The position numbers and the translations under genes are program-made. A stretch of DNA of 8,437 nt from an uncultured Muribaculaceae bacterium (GTDB lineage: Bacteria > Bacteroidota > Bacteroidia > Bacteroidales > Muribaculaceae): contig CAJTOB010000078.1 in assembly GCA_910578035.1 (NCBI GenBank), positions 1-8,437 on the forward strand, read 5' to 3'. The notes below the pieces were generated by a model. It worked only from the letters and a program-made list of their open reading frames with translations. It was not told the origin of the DNA and did no database searches. The stretch's first letter is position 1. Each line of letters begins with the position of its first letter. Positions 1-5,760 of the stretch are shown here, one piece after another.

Positions 1-294
1 GCATTTCCTTGGATAAGGCGTATATACGCCGACAGAGGCTATCGCGGTAATTTCATAGAGGAGGCCAAGCATGATTTTGGAATTGACGTAGGGATTACAC
101 ATTCTAATTATTCGGGTCAGTTTGTCCCGGCAAAGAAAAGATGGGTCGTGGAGAGAACATTTGCATGGCTTGAAAACTTCAGAAGGCTGTGCAGGATTTA
201 CGAGGAAACGACAGAATCTGCCAACGAAATGCTCATGGTCGCAGCTGTTGTTATTACTCTCCGAAAACTCACTTCTGTTAACAATCGTTTTTAA
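1..294 (+). CDS. IS5-family transposase, C-terminal fragment (cut by window edge)
   Basis: Frame 1 is open from the first base to the TAA at 292-294 and gives 97 residues. The protein would catalyse cut-and-paste movement of the IS through an RNase H-like DDE active site. Two of the three catalytic acids can be placed: the Asp of ADRGYRG (residue 11 of the fragment) and the Glu of RWVVERTFAWL (residue 51). The latter is the signature of the IS5-family C-terminal catalytic block, followed by the usual basic helix (ENFRRLCRIYEE). The first catalytic Asp and the N-terminal DNA-binding part lie upstream of the window. No frameshift or internal stop is seen here, so the gene may be intact. The stop codon lies inside the terminal repeat, a compact arrangement common in small IS elements. 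Confidence 0.88.
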   Translation, partial: AFPWIRRIYADRGYRGNFIEEAKHDFGIDVGITHSNYSGQFVPAKKRWVVERTFAWLENFRRLCRIYEETTESANEMLMVAAVVITLRKLTSVNNRF

Positions 295-302
295 ACAAGC
301 TC
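287..302 (+). repeat. Right terminal inverted repeat of the IS
   Basis: GTTTTTAAACAAGCTC lies at the end of the transposase gene. Its reverse complement, GAGCTTGTTTAAAAAC, matches 14 of 16 bases of GAGGTTGTTTAATAAC at 8388-8403, as expected for the right and left ends of the same IS type. Confidence 0.75.
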
Positions 303-318
303 TAAAAATGGCATTTGT

Positions 319-2046
319 ATGAAAACTCTCCGACGACTTTTTTCTCTTGATGAGCTGCGACGGACACTTGATGGCGTGGTGCGCCGCTTTCCATTCCCAT
401 TTGCGTATGCTTCGGTGCTTGTTGTGTGGCTTATACTGATAGTCAATGAGGTCTGTGCTGATTGCAGCGTCGTCCATGACTCTATGTGCTGGGGTCTTTT
501 TGAGGGTTTTATTATATCTTTGACCGCCACTCTGTGGTGTGAGTTTCTTGAAAAGCGCCAGGCGATAATGAAGGTGCAGATTTGCATTCTTGCTCTCGTT
601 GTTGCTGATTTCATCATATTGTGTATGCGCGGTGGTGTGTCGGGAAATGCTGAATTCTTGGGTCGTGCTGCTTTTACTGCCGCTTTCGTTGCCGCTGTAT
701 TTTTCCTGCCATCGGTACGTCGATTTGAAGCAAGACAGTTGTGGAATTATACAATATGGCAGTTGGGTGCTCTGGCTATGGCGGTGTTTATTGGCGCCGT
801 GATGGCTATATCATGTCTGATAATATTTTCTTCGATTAATATTCTATTCGGCTTCGACGAATATAAACCAATGGCTACGACCATGTGTGTGCTTGCGCTC
901 TGGGTTCCGTCTGTGGTCTATTTGTCTCATATCCCTAAGTTAGGAGATATCACGAGCTTGAATATGTTGGGGTTTTCGCCTGTTGCAGCGTTCTGTAAAA
1001 ATGTGATGTTGCCACTGGTCGGAGTCTATACTCTTATATTATATGTATATGCAGCCAAAATCCTTTTGACATGGGAGCTGCCTCAGGCGTCTGTCGCATG
1101 GATGGTAACCGGGCTGATTTGCGCTTCATTGCTCATGCTTTATGGCATGCAGCGGTATGCCTTCGGGGGTGTGACTTCTTTTTCTGCGGTGAAGATATGT
1201 TCCGCCGCTCGTCGTTATGCGCCATTTATTCTTCTTCCTTTGCTCGTGCTGATGAGTGTGGGGCTTATTTATAGAGTAGGAGAGTATGGCATAACTGTGT
1301 CGAGGCTTTATATGTTGGCGTTCAATGTATGGGCTTATGCGATTGTGCTGTATCTTATTTTCAAACGGGAGGCTAACCTTAATTTGGTAGCAGTGTCGTT
1401 TGCGGTAGTTTTTGCGCTTGTTTCGATGATTCCTGGCTTGAATTTTACATCTATAGCCGATAGAGTGATTCGCTCGTCGGTTGTGAAAAGCCTTGCGGAT
1501 AAGGGTGTCGATTCATTTCCTATAAGCGAAGGGAGGCTTACGGATATACTTTCCGGAATGAGTCGTAAGGAAGCTGAAAATCTCGCTTCGAAAGTTGAAT
1601 ATCTTGATAGTTGGAACGACCATTCCAGAATCTGCGACATCGTTAGTTCAAATGAAAAACTCTCTACCTGGAGGATTCTGCCCAGATGCTATGATGATGA
1701 GGCGGTTGCTGTTGAGTCTCCATTTTCTTTTATTCTCGAATATACAGGGCCGGTTTCAATTCCCGACGGTTACACCAAGGTCAGGACTAAAACGTTTTAT
1801 GGAAGTCAATATCTTAATGTCGATTCATGCGGTTTTGCCGAAGTGGAATATGATGATTGTTCCATTAAAATCAATGTGGACAGCCTGCTCGCAGTTAAGC
1901 AAAGTAGCGCGCCTTTGGTCTTCAATACCCATAATGAGGCGGCCGAAGATGTATGCTTAGTGTTTACAGAATTCCAAATCAGCAACATCAGCAACGATAG
2001 TCCGCTTCAGGCTGTCAGACCACAATGTTATATTTTCACCAGATGA
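319..2046 (+). CDS. DUF4153 family polytopic membrane protein
   Basis: This is a 575-residue inner-membrane protein of unknown function. About eleven hydrophobic segments can be seen, near residues 27-45, 58-76, 85-103, 113-131, 147-172, 187-204, 227-250, 258-276, 300-318, 330-348 and 354-372. A mostly hydrophilic domain of about 200 residues follows (378-575). The basic start and the block around residues 227-250, with LILYVYAAKILL, resemble DUF4153 proteins of Bacteroidetes. I assign the family from pattern memory, not a profile search. The ATG at 319 is chosen because it gives a typical MK-start followed by a basic amphipathic stretch before the first membrane helix. The IS ends 16 bp upstream, but the reading frame looks full length. 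Its stop overlaps the next start (ATGA), so the two genes are probably translationally coupled. No clear promoter is visible in front of it. Confidence 0.75.
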   Translation: MKTLRRLFSLDELRRTLDGVVRRFPFPFAYASVLVVWLILIVNEVCADCSVVHDSMCWGLFEGFIISLTATLWCEFLEKRQAIMKVQICILALVVADFIILCMRGGVSGNAEFLGRAAFTAAFVAAVFFLPSVRRFEARQLWNYTIWQLGALAMAVFIGAVMAISCLIIFSSINILFGFDEYKPMATTMCVLALWVPSVVYLSHIPKLGDITSLNMLGFSPVAAFCKNVMLPLVGVYTLILYVYAAKILLTWELPQASVAWMVTGLICASLLMLYGMQRYAFGGVTSFSAVKICSAARRYAPFILLPLLVLMSVGLIYRVGEYGITVSRLYMLAFNVWAYAIVLYLIFKREANLNLVAVSFAVVFALVSMIPGLNFTSIADRVIRSSVVKSLADKGVDSFPISEGRLTDILSGMSRKEAENLASKVEYLDSWNDHSRICDIVSSNEKLSTWRILPRCYDDEAVAVESPFSFILEYTGPVSIPDGYTKVRTKTFYGSQYLNVDSCGFAEVEYDDCSIKINVDSLLAVKQSSAPLVFNTHNEAAEDVCLVFTEFQISNISNDSPLQAVRPQCYIFTR

Positions 2047-3065
2047 AGAAGTTGATTGCGCTTGTAATGGCTTTGGCGCCAGCTTTTGCTGTCTGTGCCG
2101 GCTATGTAGTAAATCTGAGTGCGCCTGCAGATAAGGACGGGGCGATGGCTTATCTTTATGTGAGCGATGATGCGCCGCTCGACTCGGCTATAATCAGTGA
2201 TTTTAAGGCCGAATTTAAAGGAGATATAAGCATGCCTTGTCAGGCCATGATTGTGGTTGATGACGCCAGAATTGCCTCTTTTTATCTTGAAAACGACACA
2301 ATAGATGTGTCTGTGACAATAGAAAAAATTCCGGGAGGAGTCAGAACCGACTGGGAGGTGGAAGGCGGAGCTCTAAACGCCGCAAAGCGCCGCCTGGTAG
2401 ATAAAACAAGAAAACTTAGTGAAAGCTATAAGTGGTCGGCCTCTGAGGCTGAACGGGCTGAGATTACGAACAGTTATACCGGGATTCTCTATAAGGCAAT
2501 GGAGGATAATGCTGATAATGCTTTTGGAGCATCAATTGCCATACAGCTGAAGAAACCTCGCGAATATTTTGAGGCACACCCCGCTATCGTGCAGCTTGAA
2601 ACCGTTAAAACATATCTTGAGGGGCTTAAAGCCAGAGAGAAAACACAGCCGGGTAATGCATTCAGCGATTTTGCTGTAAAATACAACGGAGAGACACGCC
2701 GCCTTAAAGACACTGTCGGTAAGGGCGATTATGTTCTGCTCGATTTCTGGGCTTCATGGTGTGGTCCGTGCATCAAGTCGATGGACCATCTGAAGAAGTT
2801 ATATGCCCAATATAATTGCCGGAACTTCAAAATACTTGGAGTTACGGTAGGCGATAAGCCCGAAAATTCAATAGCGGCCATCAATCGCCTGTCTCTGCCT
2901 TGGGAAATATGGATAAGCGATAGCGGCGACGAGGCCTCGAAGACATACATGGTGGAGTCAATTCCCCACACTGTCCTTTTTGCTCCGGACGGCACTATTC
3001 TGCTGAATAATCCATCTTTGTCTGAACTTGAAACGTATCTTACTGAAAAATTTGACAAACAATAG
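2043..3065 (+). CDS. Secreted TlpA-like thioredoxin-fold protein with DUF4369-like N-terminal domain
   Basis: This is a 340-residue protein, likely periplasmic. Residues 1-20 form a signal peptide (MKKLIALVMALAPAFAVCAG). Residues about 21-105 resemble the DUF4369 beta domain common in Bacteroidetes thiol-disulfide proteins, including the SFYLENDTIDVSV stretch. A helical linker of about 95 residues follows. The thioredoxin domain starts near residue 203 (PGNAF), with the redox motif WCGPC at 239-243 and the cis-proline loop IPHT at Pro308. This suggests a thiol-disulfide oxidoreductase, reducing or isomerising cysteines of envelope proteins, but the partner is unknown. The start at 2043 is preferred over an in-frame ATG at 2025 because it begins the signal peptide directly and gives an ATGA overlap with the upstream stop. 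Cys18 sits near the cleavage site, but its surroundings (F-A-V-C) are a poor lipobox, so signal peptidase I cleavage is more likely than lipidation. Confidence 0.85.
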   Translation: MKKLIALVMALAPAFAVCAGYVVNLSAPADKDGAMAYLYVSDDAPLDSAIISDFKAEFKGDISMPCQAMIVVDDARIASFYLENDTIDVSVTIEKIPGGVRTDWEVEGGALNAAKRRLVDKTRKLSESYKWSASEAERAEITNSYTGILYKAMEDNADNAFGASIAIQLKKPREYFEAHPAIVQLETVKTYLEGLKAREKTQPGNAFSDFAVKYNGETRRLKDTVGKGDYVLLDFWASWCGPCIKSMDHLKKLYAQYNCRNFKILGVTVGDKPENSIAAINRLSLPWEIWISDSGDEASKTYMVESIPHTVLFAPDGTILLNNPSLSELETYLTEKFDKQ

Positions 3066-3068
3066 AAT

Positions 3069-3899
3069 ATGAAAAGAACCGAACTTGTCGAAAAGATTTT
3101 TGAGAAAGGCTCCTTCCTGTGCGTAGGCCTTGATCCGGACGTAAAAAAACTTCCTGAATGCATCGAAGGAACTCCGGCAGAACGAGTATTGACATTCAAC
3201 AAGGCCATAATCGATGCTACAGCGCCTTACTGTGTAGCCTATAAGCCAAACCTTGCTTTCTACGAGTGTCTTGGCGCCGATGGTATCCGTGTGCTTGAAG
3301 AAACTGTGAAGTATATCCGCGCGAATTATCCCGACCAGTTTATTATTGCAGATGCAAAACGCGGAGACATCGGCAATACTGCGGCAATGTACGCCCGCAC
3401 ATTCTTCGAAGCGATGGATTTCGATGCTGTGACTCTCGCTCCTTATATGGGCGAAGATTCAGTGCGCCCCTTCCTTAATTACAAGGATAAATGGTCGATA
3501 ATCCTTGCTTTGACATCAAATGCATCTGCAAAAGACTTCGAAACCGTACTCGATGCAAAGGGCGTGCCGATGTATGAGCGGGTGATTCGGCTTTCTCGTC
3601 ATTGGGGCAGTCCGATAGATACGATGTATGTTGTCGGCGCAACCCAGGTACAGAGTCTTGAGGCGATACGCGCCGTAGCTCCCCGTCACTTCCTCCTTGT
3701 GCCCGGAATCGGAGCTCAGGGCGGTAGTCTTGAAGAGGTTGTGCGCTATGGCATGATTGATGAATGCGGATTGCTTGTCAATAGCAGCCGTGGAATAATA
3801 TATGCTTCGTCTGCTGAAGACTATGCCGCTGCGGCCGGTTCTGCGGCGGCAGAACTTGCCTCAGAAATGAGCCGACTGATGAAAGCCAGACTTGGCTGA
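3069..3899 (+). CDS. pyrF: Orotidine 5'-phosphate decarboxylase (PyrF, long bacterial type)
   Basis: This cytoplasmic enzyme converts orotidine 5'-monophosphate to UMP and CO2, the last step of de novo pyrimidine synthesis. The 276-residue protein is longer than the E. coli type (about 245) and fits the type 2 subfamily found in Bacteroidetes, actinobacteria and others. The catalytic signature DAKRGDIGNTA is at residues 95-105, with Asp95, Lys97 and Asp100 as the charged catalytic network. LCVGLDPD near the N-terminus, LAPYMGED in the middle, and LVPGIGAQGG followed by VNSSRGIIYA near the C-terminus fit the substrate-phosphate-binding loops of the TIM barrel. The ATG lies 3 nt after the preceding stop, so it is very probably cotranscribed with the two envelope-protein genes. 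A hairpin follows 21 nt after the stop. Identity is secure; the link to the upstream genes looks organisational rather than functional. Confidence 0.96.
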   Translation: MKRTELVEKIFEKGSFLCVGLDPDVKKLPECIEGTPAERVLTFNKAIIDATAPYCVAYKPNLAFYECLGADGIRVLEETVKYIRANYPDQFIIADAKRGDIGNTAAMYARTFFEAMDFDAVTLAPYMGEDSVRPFLNYKDKWSIILALTSNASAKDFETVLDAKGVPMYERVIRLSRHWGSPIDTMYVVGATQVQSLEAIRAVAPRHFLLVPGIGAQGGSLEEVVRYGMIDECGLLVNSSRGIIYASSAEDYAAAAGSAAAELASEMSRLMKARLG

Positions 3900-3920
3900 T
3901 TGCTAAATCGTAAAAAAAAT

Positions 3921-3961
3921 ATCGCGTTCTCAGACCTCTCAGGAGGGCATGAGGACGCGAT
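3921..3961 (+). terminator. Hairpin terminator after pyrF, possibly bidirectional
   Basis: ATCGCGTTCTCA (3921-3932) pairs with TGAGGACGCGAT (3950-3961) over 12 bp with one G-U pair. The 17-nt loop can itself form a short CCTC/GAGG stem. The following T-run on the + strand is poor (TTATTGTCTT), whereas the run of A directly upstream (3912-3919) would read as a clean U-tract on the minus strand. It sits where pyrF transcription should stop. Strength in the + direction is uncertain. Confidence 0.65.
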
Positions 3962-3997
3962 TTATTGTCTTGCGCCATGCCAATGCCTTAAATACTA

Positions 3998-4028
3998 TTG
4001 TTTTTTCGATAAATAATCCGTATCTTTG
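3998..4028 (+). promoter_or_regulatory. Bacteroidetes-type promoter of glgA (-33 / -7)
   Basis: TTG at 3998-4000 and TATCTTTG at 4021-4028 are 20 nt apart. This fits the Bacteroidetes primary-sigma consensus TTG-N19-21-TAnnTTTG exactly. Transcription would start near 4035, leaving a leader of about 20 nt before the ATG at 4055. No Shine-Dalgarno sequence is visible in this leader, which is usual in the phylum. Confidence 0.8.
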
Positions 4029-4054
4029 CACCTCCAAAATCATAACTACCCGAT

Positions 4055-5710
4055 ATGGACAATTGTCGACAAGAAATCGATTTTCTATTCGAAACGAGCT
4101 GGGAGGTCTGCAATAAGGTCGGCGGTATCTATACCGTGCTTTCAAGTAAAGCCAAGACGTTAAAGGCAAACTTAGGTGATAATCTGATATTTATAGGGCC
4201 GGATGTATGGACTGAAGATAATCCGTCTCCATATTTTATAGAGTCGCCTCGTCTTATGCGCCGCTGGGCAGAAAATGCTATGTTGCCAGAAGGTGTCGAC
4301 GTACGTGTGGGCCGATGGGATATTCCCGGGCGTCCGGTTGCTATTCTCGTTAAATTCGACGGCATGTATGCCAATAAGGACGCGGCCTATGGTCGCATGT
4401 GGGATCTCTATGGAGTAGATTCGCTCCATGCCTACGGCGATTATGACGAAGGCTGCGCTTTTGCGCGTGCTGCCGCTGCAGTTATTGAAAGCATTGTGGA
4501 ATACTCGAAGACAGACCAACGCAGAGTTGTGGCTCACTTCGACGAATGGACCACCGCCATGGGGCTTTTGACCCTGAAGGCAGATATGCCGGGCATTGCA
4601 ACTGTATTTACTACTCATGCCACAAGCATTGGCCGCAGTATATGCGGCAATGGCAAGCCTCTCTACGACCAGCTTGCCAACTATAATGGCGACCAGATGG
4701 CTGCAGAGCTCAACATGCAGTCCAAGCATTCTCTTGAAAAGGCTGCGGCATGGAATGCCGACAGTTTCACCACTGTCAGTGATGTCACAGCGCGGGAAGC
4801 CGAGCAGCTTCTGGATAAGAAGCCGGACGTTGTTACTCCTAACGGATTTGAACTCAATTTCGTTCCGGGGAAAATCAAGTATGCTGCCGCTCGTCGCACA
4901 GCCCGCGAAACCATGTTGCATGTGGCTTCAGCTCTGACCGGTCTCGAATTTCCTCATGATACTTTTATAGTGGCCACTTCAGGCCGATGCGAATATGGAA
5001 ACAAAGGCATCGACATGTATCTCGATGCTTTGAGCCGTCTTTCATCGGCCGATGCCGGACGGCGTATTCTTGCATTTGTGATGGTTCCGGCATGGTGTGC
5101 CGGCCCTCGCTCGGATCTGCGTCATAGCCTTGTAATGGAAGAGCGCTCACGTCTGGCAGATCCCATGCTGACTCATAATCTCCATAATTACAGCGAGGAC
5201 CCCGTAAATCGTCGCATTCATGAGCTCGGCTTTGCAAATGATACCGCATCTAATGTGACGGTTATCTATGTGCCGTGCTATCTCGACGGTGCCGACGGCA
5301 TTTTCAACCTCTCGTATTACAGCCTTCTTCCCGGACTTGATGCCACTGTGTTCGCGTCCTATTATGAACCATGGGGCTATACTCCTCTTGAAAGTGTTGC
5401 CTTTGGAGTGCCTACGGTAACTACCGATTTGGCCGGATTCGGCATGTGGGTGGAAGAAGAATGCAAACCTGGATTTGCAAGTTCCGGTGTGTCTGTGGTT
5501 CATCGCGACGACTCAAATTACAATGCTGCCTGCTCTGCTATTGTTGAGGACATCAGATCGCTTATAGAGTTGAGTGCCTCGGATATGGCACTTTGCCGTA
5601 AGGCTGCTTTCGAAACCGCAAAACGAGCCCAATGGACAGATTTCATCGCATACTATGACAATGCTTATTGTATTGCCTTGGAGCACCGCGATGACAGACT
5701 TTTAAAATAA
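4055..5710 (+). CDS. glgA: Glycogen synthase, GT3 (eukaryote-like) family
   Basis: This enzyme transfers glucose from a nucleotide sugar to the non-reducing end of an alpha-1,4-glucan. The 551-residue protein resembles yeast and animal glycogen synthase (GT3) rather than E. coli GlgA (GT5). Visible marks are KVGGIYTV at residues 21-28 (donor-binding loop), FTTHAT with His188, a TTVSDVTAREAEQLL segment leading to KPDVVTPNG (Asn263), SGRCEYGNKG with Arg311, DPMLTHNLHN, and YYEPWGYTPLE with Glu438 and Glu446. The last corresponds to the conserved E-x7-E of retaining GT-B enzymes. GT3 enzymes characteristically use UDP-glucose, so the donor here is inferred to be UDP-glucose, not ADP-glucose. The protein is shorter than the roughly 700-residue eukaryotic enzymes. 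It lacks room for their C-terminal phosphorylation tail and shows no dense arginine cluster of the kind that binds glucose-6-phosphate. It has its own promoter and lies 50 nt before glgP. Confidence 0.93.
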   Translation: MDNCRQEIDFLFETSWEVCNKVGGIYTVLSSKAKTLKANLGDNLIFIGPDVWTEDNPSPYFIESPRLMRRWAENAMLPEGVDVRVGRWDIPGRPVAILVKFDGMYANKDAAYGRMWDLYGVDSLHAYGDYDEGCAFARAAAAVIESIVEYSKTDQRRVVAHFDEWTTAMGLLTLKADMPGIATVFTTHATSIGRSICGNGKPLYDQLANYNGDQMAAELNMQSKHSLEKAAAWNADSFTTVSDVTAREAEQLLDKKPDVVTPNGFELNFVPGKIKYAAARRTARETMLHVASALTGLEFPHDTFIVATSGRCEYGNKGIDMYLDALSRLSSADAGRRILAFVMVPAWCAGPRSDLRHSLVMEERSRLADPMLTHNLHNYSEDPVNRRIHELGFANDTASNVTVIYVPCYLDGADGIFNLSYYSLLPGLDATVFASYYEPWGYTPLESVAFGVPTVTTDLAGFGMWVEEECKPGFASSGVSVVHRDDSNYNAACSAIVEDIRSLIELSASDMALCRKAAFETAKRAQWTDFIAYYDNAYCIALEHRDDRLLK

Positions 5711-5760
5711 TCTCTTCATTACAAATCTCTTTTATTTTTAGAGGATAAACAAATTAACAT
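5711..5760 (+). other. glgA-glgP intergenic spacer, A/T-rich translation leader
   Basis: This 50-nt gap shows no TAnnTTTG promoter element and no convincing hairpin, which favours cotranscription of glgA and glgP. GAGGA at 5741-5745 is purine-rich but 15 nt from the ATG, too far for a good Shine-Dalgarno. The A-rich stretch just before the start is typical of well-translated Bacteroidetes genes. Confidence 0.5.

Larger units (their letters stand above)
1..302 (+). mobile_element. 3' end of an IS5-family insertion sequence (left part outside window)
   Basis: The stretch contains the C-terminal part of a DDE transposase and ends in a terminal inverted repeat at 287-302. The outer boundary at 302 is set by comparison with a near-identical inverted copy of this repeat at 8388-8403. 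The base triplet just outside the end is TAA (303-305), which suits the TNA-type target duplications known for some IS5 subgroups, but the left end needed to prove a duplication lies outside the window. The element stops 16 bp before the start codon of the next gene. Confidence 0.85.

Noticed and set aside
1595..1960. 121-codon + strand frame inside the DUF4153 gene
   Set aside because: It is an out-of-frame overlap with the hydrophilic C-terminal domain of a complete gene, with no family features.
2025..2042. Upstream in-frame ATG as start of the TlpA-like gene
   Set aside because: It would add MLYFHQ in front of a standard MKK signal peptide start and overlap the previous gene by 22 nt. 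The ATGA start at 2043 explains the data better.
2729..3208. 159-codon minus-strand open frame across the TlpA-pyrF junction
   Set aside because: It overlaps two secure genes in antisense and shows no motif, promoter or coherent composition.
4172..4921. 249-codon open frame on the minus strand
   Set aside because: It lies wholly inside glgA, whose family motifs are conserved along the same stretch. The minus frame has no recognisable domain and an odd, Cys- and His-rich composition.
5719..5748. Possible hairpin or promoter in the glgA-glgP spacer
   Set aside because: Only a 4-bp CTCT/AGAG stem with a 9-nt loop can be formed, and no TAnnTTTG element is present.
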